A stretch of DNA of 64,000 nt from Girardinichthys multiradiatus (lineage: Eukaryota; Chordata; Actinopteri; Cyprinodontiformes; Goodeidae). The translations under genes were made by a program, and so were the position numbers. Positions within the stretch are counted from its first letter, which is position 1; each line of letters starts with the position of its first letter. Location: NCBI RefSeq assembly GCF_021462225.1, contig NC_061794.1:17005784-17069783 (forward strand). The letters run 5' to 3'. Of the stretch, positions 1 to 12,151 are shown in pieces. The notes beneath the pieces were generated by a model. The model did no database searches. It was given only the letters and a program-made list of their open reading frames with translations, and was not told where the DNA came from.

Positions 1-1
1 T

Positions 2-3000
2 CAGAAACACCACCACATCCAGCTGGACCTCCAGGATTTTGGGATCGTGGAGAACCATAAGCAGCGCTTCCAGGGACAGGTGATGAAATGATTTAGATGG
101 ACTGTATTCATGTATTAAAAGGAAACTACTCACTCACATAATTACAAGCCAAGGTTTTTTTGGCTTTGGTCAGAACTTTAGAAGGTTTTCTTTAAAAACC
201 TTGAGAAAGGCTGAAGGGGTACTCTTCAAGACTGGAAAGCTGGCACCTGGAAGCAAACTATAATAAAAAGAAGGATGGCTGAACTTTAAATGACACCTTT
301 TTTTTTTTGCTTTTCCAGGAAATGACCATCTTCTACCGGGACCGCCTGGGGAAATATCCGTACCTCTCCCACAATGGCAGAGAGGTGAACGGAGGAATCC
401 CTCAGCTTGGTGACCTGGCCTCTCACCTTTCCCTCACAGCAATGCAGCTGTACGTCCTGCTGCGTCCCAGCTTCTCCGGTATGGGAGTCATTGACTGGGA
501 GGAGTGGCAACCGCTGTGGGAGGACAACTTTGGATCCAAAATGAAGTACCGCAGGCTGTCCAAGCAGCTGGTAAGACAGGAGAGATTGGATTTGTCCGAG
601 GAGAACGTGACGCGGTTGGCTCGGCAGGAGTTTGAGGAGAGCGCTCAGAAGTTTATGGAGGAGACACTGAGGCTGGCGGTCAGGCGTCGGCCCAAAGGAT
701 TCTGGGGCTTTTATGGTTTCCCCTCCTGCTTTAATAAACACAAGGGAAAAACAGGTAGAGCAAACAGAAACTGGATTGTTGCTCACAGGCTGGGAGTCAT
801 GTTTGTACCATACATACAAATTTACGTATATATAGTTTAAAAATACATGAAAAGAGGGATGTTTTCATCCAGTTATACAGGGCTGTCCAAAAATATTCAT
901 ACTCGTTAAACCTTTTTACAGGTTGTCCCATAAGGACCACGAACAGTGTATTTTATTTGGGCTTAATGTTTTACAGCTGCAGGTTTTTCAGGGTATATCT
1001 CTACCACCATCGCATATTTAGACTGAATATTTTGCCCATTCTTCTGTGGAAAATAGCTAAACCTTAGTCTACAGGATATGCTGTTGGATTCAGGTCTGGA
1101 CTTTGATTCATTGGGCTGTTCTAACACAAAAATGCTTTAATCTCAACCATTGTAGCTCTGGCTGTATGTTTATGGACATCGTCCTGCTGGAAGGTTGAAC
1201 CCCTGCCCCAGTCTCAAGCCTTTAGCGTCCGTCCGTCCCTGCCTGACCGACCAAATTTCCAGTCCCTTTTTTGACTTCATATGGTTTTTCGTCAACAGTG
1301 GCTTTCTTCTTGCACTCTTCTGTAGAGGCAAGATTTGCACAACTAAGTGCACAACTAATAGCTGTACTATTGACAGATTCTTCTTCTGACCTTTGGATCA
1401 CTGCAGCTTTTTGCCTCCAAGCATCCCCACAGCATGTTGGTGCCATCACCATGTTTTATAGTGGGCATGGTGTGTTCAGGGTGATGTGCATAATTAGTGT
1501 GGCTCAAAAGGTTAAATTCTTGTCTTATTTGACCAGAGCACCTTCCTCCACATGTGTGCCGCATGGCTTTAGGAAAACAAAACTGCACATGGGACTTCCT
1601 TTGTTTGTTTTTTTAACACTTTCTTCTTGCTACTCTTCCATGAGGCACAGATTTGTGGAGTTGTCTTATTATTAGTTTTTCACACTGCTGCAGTCCCTTC
1701 AGAGTTAGTATGGGCCTCCTGGCTGCTTCTATAACTAATGCTGGGTTTTCCAAGCCTGTCAGTTTAGATGGACAACCATGTCTTGATAGCTTTGCAGTTG
1801 GGCTATATTCTTCCCACTATGGGATAATAGATTCTCAGTGAGATGTTTAAAGCTTGGAATACTGTTTTCCAACCTAAACTTCTCCAAAAGTTTATCACTG
1901 ACATGTTTGGGTTTTCCTTGGTCTTCATGATCCTGTTAGATTGTTAGGCCTTCAGAGAACAGCCATAATTGTACTAAGAATAATTTACAACAGGTGGCCT
2001 CTGTTTACTATTTAGATGATTAATTCAGGGGTATCGGCATAATGGAAGGAAAATAAAAGTGCATTATGAAAATAGTACCTTTGCAAGAACTTGTAAATAA
2101 TAAGTACTTAAATAATAATGTTTTTCAACTTTAAAGTGTAAGTCTGATATAACCGATTATAAAAACTGACATCAATATTTTTTTATGTAATGTGTGAGAG
2201 CAGATAAAACCTACACAGGACGTTGCCACAAGGGGACGAAGCAGAAGAACGACCGGCTGTCCCGGCTGTGGGGTCAGTCCACAGCTCTCTATCCCAGCAT
2301 CTACCTGCCGCAAAGGCTGGCAGGGTCCATGGATGCAGCTCTGATGATCAGGTACAAACAGACACATTTCATCCCAGTTTTACCACAACCTTTTTAAAAC
2401 CGCAGGTATAAACTGATCTGTTTTCTACACTCAGACACAGACTGCTGGAGGCTTTGAGAGTGGCCTCTCTGTGGCGTCATGGCAACAATATTAACCAGGC
2501 CACACCTGTCCTTCCATATGCTCGACTGGCATTCACACATACTCTCAACTTTCTAAATAAGGTGGCAGTTGTCATTTAAGTCAACATAATATGGTGAAAT
2601 GAAATTTGTAAGCGTAACAGAATGTCTTGTGTTTGCAGACAGATTTGGAGCACACACTTGGAGAGAGTGCATCACTCGGCACAGCTGGAGTCGTGCTGTG
2701 GGGAGAGATGAAATTCGGCAAATCAAAAGTGTGTGAACAACTTAATCATAATGTGTGTGCACTTCAGAGTCTGTATGTAACTATGTTCTCATCTTCCATC
2801 CACCAGCAACAGTGCATCCTTCTCAGAGACTACATCCACAATGTCTTGGGTCCCTTCATTCAGTCCCTGAGGGCCGACACGCTGCGGTGCACTCTTCAAC
2901 TCTGCCACAGTCATGGCCGCTGTGCTAGGCGACGCCCCGACTCTGGTCATAGGCTATCATCAGCATCCACCTCTGACCCTCATAATGATACTGACTCCGC

Positions 3001-3106
3001 CAGCAGCAAACACTTTCAGCGACACTTCATGTGTCAGTGCTACTCAGGCTGGACTGGACCCCAGTGTCAAAGAGAGACGGTTGGGGGTGGACAGAACCAG
3101 GGTTGA
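2..3106 (+). CDS. Hyaluronidase, HYAL1/HYAL3 type (3' part of gene; 5' end outside window)
   Basis: Glycosyl hydrolase family 56 enzyme that cleaves hyaluronan; family members are secreted, lysosomal or GPI-anchored. Coding exons: 2-79, 319-754, 2204-2351, 2435-2561, 2639-2728, 2807-3106 (stop 3104-3106), all with GT/AG borders and matching phases, giving 392 residues. The catalytic motif DWEEW lies in exon 319-754; by comparison with human HYAL1 (Asp129/Glu131) about 44 N-terminal residues, including the signal peptide, lie to the left of the window. Other family blocks seen are MTIFY, NGGIPQ, WGFYGFP, YTGRCH, ALYPSIYLP and GTAGVVLWGE. The C-terminus is a cysteine-rich EGF-like module (LCHSHGRC ... 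CQCYSGWTGPQC) with an insert rich in Ser/Asp/His between its halves. MTIFY/NGGIPQ look HYAL3-like while WGFYGFP and LEHTLGESA look HYAL1-like, so I leave the paralogue open; the neighbours lsmem2 and ifrd2 favour HYAL3. Functional-looking, no breaks. Confidence 0.93.
881..2060 (-). mobile_element. Degenerate Tc1/mariner remnant in hyaluronidase intron
   Basis: Intron 755-2203 is mostly filled by an old Tc1-like copy in reverse orientation. Recognisable family pieces are the terminal 'aatattcatactcgttaaac', the reverse of the transposase region around the second catalytic Asp ('ctctggctgtatgtttatgg'), and 'cccacagcatgttgg'. The same family recurs throughout the window. The reading frame is destroyed. 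Ends are approximate. Confidence 0.75.
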
Positions 3107-3148
3107 TGAAGGTTCCTCAGTCAGGGAGCTAGCAACAAATAGGGTTAG

Positions 3149-3154
3149 AATAAA
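3149..3154 (+). terminator. Candidate polyadenylation signal of the hyaluronidase gene
   Basis: AATAAA 43 bases after the stop codon. Standard hexamer; cleavage site not located. Confidence 0.6.
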
Positions 3155-6149
3155 GTTGTAAAGTTTTAAAATTTCTGCTCTTCTTGGTATTAAAATTAAA
3201 CTATTTAAATAATGTTTAAAAACTGTGCTTGAGTATCTTAATTAAATGCAGCATTTCCTTGTTTACAGAACATCTGCTTACTGGTGTTAGCCAACATCCT
3301 AATATTAGCATGTTGGCAAATGTTTGCATTTTAGTTATTGATTGCCTGTTAGCTGCTGTTATTGTATCTAATGCAAGCATATTACATACCTTTAGCATAG
3401 GCGCGTAGTTAGACCTGGAGGATGTTTTCTGAACAGCCCCGGACTTCTTGATAGAAGAAATTTAGAAGTATTAAAAAGATGCAGCCACAAAATGGTATTG
3501 GACTTCACATTTTTATTTAAAAACAATCAGATTTTTTTCAATTGTGTTCCATATAATCACGTCTCGCTCCACCTAAATTGACAATGAGTTAAAAGGAGAA
3601 GACAAAAAATAGTTATTTGCGCACTCGCGGCACCACGAATGCGCAACTACGCGCACAGCCAGAGACGGACTCGTTTCTGGAGAAGTCCAAAACGTTCATT
3701 ACCTGAAAAGTTACACTGAGCGCCTCAAACAGGGATCATTTTAGAGCAACCGTGGAGCCAACCAGAGAGAGGGAGCCTGGTGGGTGTGTGTGTTCAGGAA
3801 CAGGTGGAAGCAGAGCGGTATAACCCAGACGAAGATAGCGGTAAAACCTGAATGCTGACTCGGAATGGGCTAATTGTAAGTTACAGTTAATCACTGATTA
3901 ACCCAGCAAGACATGAGGTGGAGGTTCACTCTAATGAGCATCTTCAGGGTCATGATGAGGAACTTTCACTTGAGCTGCAGGTAAAGTTAAATTATCTGGC
4001 TGTGATGGAAAACAGTAGCAACCTTCTCTGTGAGCTTCCAGCCGGATTTGCATCATAATGTGAAAATATCTGGATATAGGATACAGTTTTACTGAAGGTG
4101 AGACATACATACCATATATATACAGTTATTAATAACTGTATTAGTACTGATAAGGTCCAGGATGAGGCTCTATGCTATATTTTAAACACCACAACTTAAC
4201 ACCCTTTCCTCTCAAAGTGTTTAATAGTAAGAACTGCATTAATGTCTCACATGCAGAACAAATTTCTTCAGAAGTGGAATGAAGGGCTGAAAAGATGGCG
4301 ATAAAAGAGAACAGGTTCATAAAAGAAGGAACAATTTTAATAAAATATTTCAAAAGCTCTTGGTATTATAAAATAAATGGGTTTTAGGATTTTACCAATT
4401 GACTAAAATTTAGGACAATCAACTTTATACCACTTTACTTTTTTGAAATATAAGAATAAAGACAATGGAGCCTCAGGAGTGAAACACTTTGATGAGAATG
4501 TAACGTTTAAAAAGGTCATTTATGTAGATGACAAAAGAAGCATATTTATCTGGCCCAAAGTAAACATCTCTGAGTTTAAGAAAAACGTTTGTCAGCAAAA
4601 ATTCAGATTAAGTTATTTTCTAAATACCTCAAAATGTGTCATTATTTGCTTCAGCAAAATGGTTTTTAATCAGCCCTAAACTCTGTTTCTCCTTGTCCTT
4701 CATTCAGCTTCTAACAAAAATAAAAAGTAAAATTATTGCAAACCTTTTTTGTTTGATTCACAATAATTTACATTCAGTCTAAAACCAGCCGAGACAGAGA
4801 ACTGGTACAATATGTCCTATATTTTAATTTTAAATTACCTATAAATTGTCTTATTGATATCTAAATATTTTGAATTTGGACTAAAGCCTCCAATGTTTTG
4901 AGACCCTAAAAACTCTCCTGCTTTAGCATAATAAATAATGATGACTTTTTGCTGGATAATTATAGTATAAAGAACATGGCATTTATCTAATGATGGTTCA
5001 TGAGTTCATGAGCTGTTAGCATAGTAGTGTTACCCACTGTTAGCTGGCATGCAAGTAGTATTTGTTACATTATCTCATAATATGAACAAATAACCTAACT
5101 ATATTATTGTGCTATTTTATAGCTAGCAACATATAGTTAGTTTAATAGTTAAAAATGTAGGTTCCAGATTCCCAAAAGGCTTTAAAGCCCAAAGCTGATT
5201 TATTTTTGGACTGACAGAATTACATTATGTGAAATAGTATGGAAACCACATGTCAGTTGTTAAAATTAAGAAGCCTGATAAATAATAAAAATGTACACAC
5301 AGAAGTGCAATTAAGCTGTTTTTCTACCTTTTTGTAGAAACATAATAAACACACCAGTTTTTCAAAATTAGGACTTTATTTACACTCACAGGTTTTACTT
5401 TACTTCCTAACAGGTCACCACATTTTTATTATACATTGTAGTTTGAAAGTTTAACGTGTGATACTCCTTTTAAGGCAGACATTGCAACAGTTGGTAGGTT
5501 TGAAAAGATTTTCCAAAGTGGGGACGTGACTTGACATTGTTATACTATTAAACACCTCACAGCATCTGATCTGACCAGGATAAAAGTATTAATTTAAAAG
5601 AAGAAGAAAACAGTAGAAATCTAATTTGTATAAGAATGGCATCAGGTTTATTTTTAGCTACATGTACTACAATGAAGGATTTTTTTGAGATTAGGACAAT
5701 TTTTAAATATGTATAAAATAATATAGAAGATTAAGCACCAAGAGCAACATGGCCAACTGCTGAGGAGGCGGTTCAGTGGACCAAGTGAAGATGCATATAA
5801 TGTGGTCTGCTTGCAGACCTCCAGCAAGTACACCCAAAAGTTAGAGATTGTACCTTAGGCAACTGCCCCAGGTGCTCCTCCCGCCTCAATGACCTCCTAC
5901 ATCTGAAAGAAGATACTTTTTAAATAAATTCCCTTTTATGCAAGAGAAAATGAGTTTTGTTTCATTTATGCAATTTTAATGTACATGAAAAGATAAACAA
6001 TGTAATGTAATTATTACATTTCAACTCACAGCACAGGTGGTATTTAAAGACAAAAGACTAAAACCTACATGAAACAAAGTTTTATACTTTACATATTAAA
6101 AGTATGTCACATCCTCTATAAAACAAGCTTGTGTGAGTACACGTGTTGT
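3155..6149. other. Intergenic, convergent 3' ends of hyaluronidase and lsmem2
   Basis: No exon recognised. The interval is AT-rich except for about 3600-3860, which is richer in CpG (several GCGC/CGCG words) and could be an old repeat or a promoter. The part just left of 6150 probably holds the lsmem2 3' untranslated region. Confidence 0.5.
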
Positions 6150-7965
6150 TCATGTTATCCTCATGGCTGTCATGTTTCGCCTCAGCTCCTGCAGCTCCTG
6201 GATCAGCAGCATCAGCTTGTTGGCTGCAGCCTCCTTTTCCCTCACGGCCTCAATCAGCATCGTGATTGCGCTGCCCTGCTGAACTGAAAGAGGCACACAT
6301 GTAAATATTGTGTTTATTTTTTAAAAGGTCATTACATTTGATTAGCTATCCAAAAAGCATAACAATGATTTTTACAAAACTACATGCATACTCCCTGCCT
6401 GCATTTACATACGGGGCAGAAATGGGTTGAAACTGTTTCATGGAGGGAATTGTATAGACAGTATGTCTATATAGGTTTGATGGAGGACAACTCTGGATTA
6501 AATATGTGATGCCCATTTTAAACTGATATACTCATTTAAGTGTCATAACTGGTGGAACTGAATCAGGTTTGGGAGGTTTGTAGGTCTCCTTCCTCACACA
6601 CACTGTCTCAGGTCTGCCGCTTTGTGATGGCCAGTCCAAAATATTGACATTGTTGTCTTTAAGCCACTTTGTCATTACTTGGCCGTATGGTTACGTGTCA
6701 ATATAAAAGACCCAGAGATCCAACCTTTAACTTCCTAGCTAGTGTCTTCAGATGTTGCTTCCACATCCTCACAATGCTCTCAGGGTTGGAAGCTTCCTAT
6801 TTTTCCCATCAATTGTGACATTATTCTTTGTGGCCAAATACCCCAATATTAGTTTAATCTCTGGGGCACCAGGAACTTGTACCAATGATAAACCAGACCT
6901 GTGGAGATCCACAATTCTCTTCCTGATATCCTGGCTGATTCCTTTTGGAAGGAAGCTGTTTGTTTGAGGTGTTGAACTAAAATATCTCCACAGGGGTGCC
7001 TCCTTCTAACTCAAATGTTGTGAATTAACCTATCAGAAGCTTCTAAAACCAGGAGATCATAATCGGGATGTTCCCAAATTGTTTTGCAGATTAACCTTAA
7101 TGTATGTAAACTTCTGAATCTGAAGATGAAAGTCTCATTATTCTGGGATTTAGCAAATAGAAATAACTTTGGTAATCCTAACTGACCTAAAGCAGAAGAA
7201 AATGTTAAGTCTGAACTAGCGTCAGACAATAAGAAAAACAGTTGTTGTTTTTTTTATACAGTTTATGTAAATATCAGGTTTCAATTTTCTTATGCATTGC
7301 TATATAGTTAACATGTGAAGCCTGATACGAACAACCTGTTTGAGGCCACTTAGTACTCACACAGGCTTAGTAAAGTCCATGTGGGGGCCACATACACATG
7401 TTGGCCCCACATGGGGCCTGTATACTGTATGAATCTTAGCTTGAAGTCATAAGTGGAGAAAATTAACTGTTAAAAACTGAAAAATAAGTGGGACTTAGAG
7501 TCAAGAACAATAAGATCTTTGTGAAAAACACAAATTTATCACCTAAGAAGTAGAAGATGAGCAACACTGTGAGCAGAAGCAGGGTGACAATGGCACAGCC
7601 CATTGCGTAAGCTCTTGATGAACTCGGCGTCAACATGTCCTGAAGACGTCTCTGCCATTTGCTGCTTGGTGGGTGCCCTCTTCGACTGACAGCTGTTCCA
7701 TCATGTGTGAATAGATTCCCATTTGGGGAGGGTGTGTACGCGGGGCGAGGAGGCCTCATCCCTGAAAGGACACAGGGTGAAGGAAGATGGTTGGATAAAT
7801 GCGCATGTCTGTGCCAAGACTGCGCGTACCTTTGTGGCTGTGCTCGGGGTGTGTTCGGTGGAGGTCGTTGATGGAGTCGACGGAATGCAGCTCGATCTCT
7901 GTGAGGTCTCTCTCGCTGACCCTGTAGAACTGAGGAGTGGTCTGGGAAGAAGGAGGCCTCGACAT
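6150..7965 (-). CDS. lsmem2: Leucine-rich single-pass membrane protein 2
   Basis: Small single-pass membrane protein of unknown biochemical role. Minus-strand exons: 7965-7830 (ATG at 7965), 7761-7543 and 6283-6150 (stop TGA 6152-6150), all GT/AG with phase 1 at both junctions, giving 162 residues; human LSMEM2 is about 164. Residues 1-98 form a Pro/Ser/Arg/His-rich, presumably soluble N-terminal part (MSRPPSSQTT start, Ser/Arg-rich around 70-95). A single hydrophobic helix spans about 99-118 (VTLLLLTVLL core). A short charged amphipathic tail, 119-162 (EAVREKEAAA, LIQELQELRR), looks like a coiled coil. The assignment rests on length, the position of the membrane segment followed by a leucine-rich coil, and linkage: human LSMEM2 lies next to IFRD2 and HYAL3. 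The gene converges on the hyaluronidase and diverges from amt. No upstream noncoding exon was identified. Confidence 0.83.
6590..7290. mobile_element. Probable degenerate Tc1-like fragment in lsmem2 intron 2
   Basis: The intron 6284-7542 ends in a sequence (7265-7283, TATGTAAATATCAGGTTTC) nearly identical to the terminal repeat of the Tc1-like element ending at 54604. The interior is too decayed to show a transposase frame. The rest of the intron shows nothing I recognise. Confidence 0.35.
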
Positions 7966-9030
7966 ATCTCCCTGTTCTGAGGGAAAGCTTTGGATAAAGA
8001 TGTGACTTCATGAGACAGAAAGATCTCAAACAGCCAAACCCTCCTCAGAGAACATTTAAAGTGCTGTAACAGGTTCTTCCTTCTAGTTTTCTTCTCATTG
8101 GTGTGAGAATAAGGTTTAAGTAGTTGCAGACACCAATGTCCCAATTAGAGAAAAGATGAACTGGCAATCAATAAAACAATCTACCACACTTCCTAATATA
8201 CCCGAAAATATTATTTTATCACAGTATATCATCTTACAGCTTGTCTGTCCCCTGCGAAACCTTAGAAATAAGCAAAGCTTGCCAGACTTCTGTGTTACTG
8301 GCTGCAAAATTAAACCTTAGTGTGATCATGCCCTCTTGACATCTAACCAGTGGAAACTCTTCATGCATTGGTGTCCATAATTCTGTTTTAATATTAGAAA
8401 CATCTTGAACACCAACTCTTCAGAAAGTGCCTGGTGTGCTTCAGGTCTAACTGGAAGTCCTGGCAGTGCACAAGTAAAACAAAAGTTGTAGAAATTGTTC
8501 ACTGCAAGAAAACATTTCAAATTCTAACAGTTTGACCACCATTGTCTTTTTCTTCTTGTTTTGATGGGGGTTTGATTGCGTATTCCTGGATGAGATAGTG
8601 TTAGTAGCTGACAATTCATAGAAATCCACAAATTTACTGTGACAAAAAAAAAAATAGGTGTAGAGTCTTAGAGGAACTGGAAAAAACAGAGAGCATGTCA
8701 TACACCAGGGAGAACTGTGGGTTTGAACCATGGCGGAAGGGACTATTAACTTGCCCCTTTAATGAAGCTCGCAAACAAATTTGACATTAGGTAAGTAAAA
8801 AGTTAAAATCATTGTCTTTTCTTTCTCACCATGCCAGTCGGAGGACTTCACAGTGCATGTAACACCTTCAACCATCCTTGGTAAAAGGTTTGACAAACCC
8901 AAGGTAAAAAAGTAAACCATTGAAAAGAGAACTTTCTTCAAATAAAATGCTGAAACAGCTTGTCTACATAGCCCCCTTTACCCTGATACCCCTAAATGGA
9001 AAGTTCTCAGTTGGATGTAGACCAGGACAT
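7966..9030. other. Upstream region of lsmem2
   Basis: No gene recognised. It should contain the lsmem2 promoter and 5' untranslated region, but no TATA box or CpG cluster stands out. Short minus-strand open segments here have no family features. Confidence 0.4.
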
Positions 9031-9660
9031 TCACTGTTTTATCATAACAAATAAATATACGCTAATTTAAACCTTCCATGTACAGCTTTGGCTGTATGTT
9101 AACGGTTGTTTTTCTGCAGGAAGGTGAATATCTGTCCCCATTCTCAGGTCTTTGGCAGTCGCCAGGCTCCTGGATTTCCCATAATTGCCACTCTTCTATA
9201 AATGCCAGATTAGTGGAGTGCTCCACTGAGAGTTGTCCTGTCAACAGATTTTTCGACCTGAGTTATCAACCTTTTCCGTTCCTCCAGATCTACAATAAGC
9301 CTCTTGGCTATTTCTCTGATTAATGCTCTTCCTGCCCAGTTTGTTGGTTGCCCAGATGTATGGCGATATCTTGGTGGGTTTGCAGTTGTGCCATATTGCT
9401 TCCATTGGTCTTCATGATGCTGGTTCTCTAACAAGCCTCTGAGGCCTTCACAGAACAGCTGGACTTCTGAAGGCAATGGATTGCACTGAACTTTCATTTA
9501 GGTATATCGGAGTTACATAGTTTTTTAATTAGGAAGAATTGTTAAGAACTACTTATAATTTTCCTTCCATTTCATATTTATGCCCCATTTGTTTTGTTTT
9601 GTGTTCTACAACCACACAACGAAAAGACACAATGAAATGTGTCTTCGTAATGTGAAAAAA
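9031..9660 (-). mobile_element. Degenerate Tc1/mariner remnant
   Basis: Reverse-oriented piece of the common Tc1 family. The reverse of the catalytic region ('gctttggctgtatgttaacg') is followed by pieces of the N-terminal helix-turn-helix region ('cttggtgggtttgcagttgt', 'ggtcttcatgatgctg') and the 5' untranslated part ('aggccttcacagaacagctg'). Frame destroyed. Confidence 0.75.
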
Positions 9661-10540
9661 TGTGAAATAGTTGATTGTGATATCAAGATGAAGAAACAGG
9701 TCAGTTAGAATGTATTATTGTACATCAAAGAAAAGAACAAATCGTTTCAGTTTGTTTGACGACAAAAAACGTGGATATCTTAGGTATTAGACTGCTTATC
9801 AAAACTTATGGAGGCATGATGCTGCTGGAATTTAAATCAAGGATCAAAGGACAGAAAGTGCTCATGACAAATAAATGACTGACAGAATAAATTAGTGCAC
9901 AGTTACTCTGTGAATTAGTCTGATGCAACACTTAGCCACCTGTCTGACAATAAAGAGACGGAACAGAGCAGATATGCTTTACTCTCAGTCCACCTACCTT
10001 ATGGCACTGGTAAAGAAAATCCTGTTTGAATTTATGAGTTTGCTGGTTGTCTTCTGGTTCACTTCTCACATGCTGACAGCAAAATGCCAGAACATGAATT
10101 TGAAGTCAACACCCGCTCTCCAGGAGTCACATCAACTGAATCCATTTAGTCCATACGGTTAAATTTGGTCCTCTTTAATCCTTCACATATAGGAAGGAAC
10201 GAAAAAGAACACCTGTTGCTTCTGGGTACAAATTGCCAAAAATTACGAAGCAGTTGCAGGACACTCCAGAGCAAGGTCCTCGGAGGGCAAACTGTGTTTG
10301 TGCCTGAATCTTCAGATTTAGCTCACCAAAGCCGGCCTCTAAGAGACATAAGGAAAGAGGTACGAACAGATAGACGAAGGTCTCTCTGCCTTAGTGCTCT
10401 CCCCCAAACATGCACATGCTCAGCTTTGCAGGCCCTCACAGCCCAAAATAGCACCAGAGACATGAGATTATTATTAGTTCCTCTGGTCAAAAGGATGACT
10501 CAGTGACCTGGGTGGAAGGCATGATGGACCAAACTGGGAT

Positions 10541-10597
<57 letters not shown>

Positions 10598-11029
10598 CAC
10601 TAGGACACATTCACATATCGGGTGGGCTACTTTGACTGAAGGAAGCATATCTGGAGCTTTAACAAACAAACTCATCAACAAACAAAATACTGTAAAATTA
10701 TTATTTTCTGATTTTTTTCAGGATTTGTTTCTCTGAATATTTTAACTATTTGTGAAACTAGTTAAATAGTTTCAAAATATATGCAAAAAAGTCGGAACGT
10801 GCAAAGATCATCATCATTTTCTGTCATTTGCAGCAGTTTGTTATGGAATAAAAGAATGTTTTTAGCCAAACTGCAGTTTTTAGTTTTAGAAACATCTGAA
10901 AGACTTGAATTCTGTACAAACATTCATCATCAAGACAAAGTTATTTCACCAAGAGCCTTTCGATCTGTTGATAAAGACATTTATGTTGGGTAATATTTTG
11001 GTTCCTTTATTTCATAAATTATATTGACC
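9661..11029. other. Intergenic DNA without recognisable gene
   Basis: Contains only short open segments without domain features, plus the CA microsatellite at 10543-10593. Confidence 0.4.
10543..10593 (+). repeat. (AC)n microsatellite
   Basis: Uninterrupted AC dinucleotide run of about 25 units. Confidence 0.97.
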
Positions 11030-11700
11030 AGACATTCTTAGTAAAAATTCAGGAGTGAAGCTGTGGAGACATTTAAAACAAGGTTAGGTTTTCAAATGAT
11101 TTTTGAACATCTCACACAGTACGGTTCAGTCCACCATCTGATCAAAAATTGGAAAACAGATGGCACAACAGCAATCCTACCAAAGCATGGCAAGACAAAA
11201 AGCATTGACAGAAAGCTGGAGGTCCAATTTGTCATTTAGGACCAGAATTTTACTTTTAGGGCTACATGCAAAAAGTCATGTGAAGTGTAAAACTAACTAC
11301 ACATCAGGCTAAATGCACCAAGGTCATGTTGCACCCACACCATATTGTGAGGGTAATTTTCTTCAGCAGGGACATTGAAACTGGTGGGATGGAATCAGGA
11401 CACATCCATGTTTTAGAATGGCCCAGTCAAAGTTCAGAATTGTGTGTCTCTAGCAATAAATTGATGCTCACAGATGTTCCCCATTCAATCTGATAGCTCT
11501 TTTCAGATTTGTGGGCATGTATAATTTTCTTTTCAGATTTGTAAGCATGTATCATTTTCCTTCCACCTCACATCTATACTCTAATTGTGTGTATTACATA
11601 AAATTCTATTTAAATATACCGAAGTTTGTGGATGTAATGTGAAAAAAACATTTTAAAGTTCAATAGGGGAATAAATACTTTAGAGAGGCCCAGTATTTGT
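11030..11700 (+). mobile_element. Degenerate Tc1/mariner remnant
   Basis: Forward-oriented copy of the same old Tc1 family with internal deletion. Visible are 'tgaacatctcacacagtacg', 'aatggcccagtcaaagttca' (transposase C-terminal region) and 'ccttccacctcacatctata' near the 3' arm. No intact frame. The following 11701-12151 is the amt upstream region; no core promoter motif is obvious. Confidence 0.7.
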
Positions 11701-12151
11701 CATGTAGAAACGATGAAGCAGCATTCAGGGAGACTGGGGACAAAAAGGCATTTATATTAATTCGTTTATGTTGGATGATGTGATGTTAGACATAAAAAAC
11801 AAAATCTAAATCCCTTCGGTTTTATTGCGTCGTTTCTCTTGTTGCTATGACAATATGATCTAGCCTCCTATTATACTTTAACTGGTTACACTCTCTAAAG
11901 TTTGGACATGACTAAAGCATCCTAATCCCATCTCTTAACTTTAAAACGTTGCTCTCAATCAAACTAGTTAATTTATTCAACTACGTTTCCCACAAGTCTT
12001 TGCTCCTTCCTTAATAGTTAACCACGCTTCATGTGTTTTTGCCAGGAAAGCAGGAATCCCACTTGGTTGAGTTCAAACAATTTGGAAGCACAGCGGAAGT
12101 GCTAACACGGCGGGTCTTAGTGAAACACTTCTGCGGTGGTCAGGCTGCAGG

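Noticed and set aside
286..819. 177-codon open frame on the minus strand opposite the first hyaluronidase exons
   Set aside because: It is the mirror of the conserved hyaluronidase exon 319-754, which has the family motifs and splice sites on the plus strand.
7463..8029. Single 188-codon minus-strand protein over lsmem2
   Set aside because: It reads through the true splice sites of lsmem2; only 7543-7761 of it is coding, and exon 7830-7965 is in another frame.
10487..10681. Cys-Val repeat 'protein' over the CA microsatellite
   Set aside because: Translation of a dinucleotide repeat.
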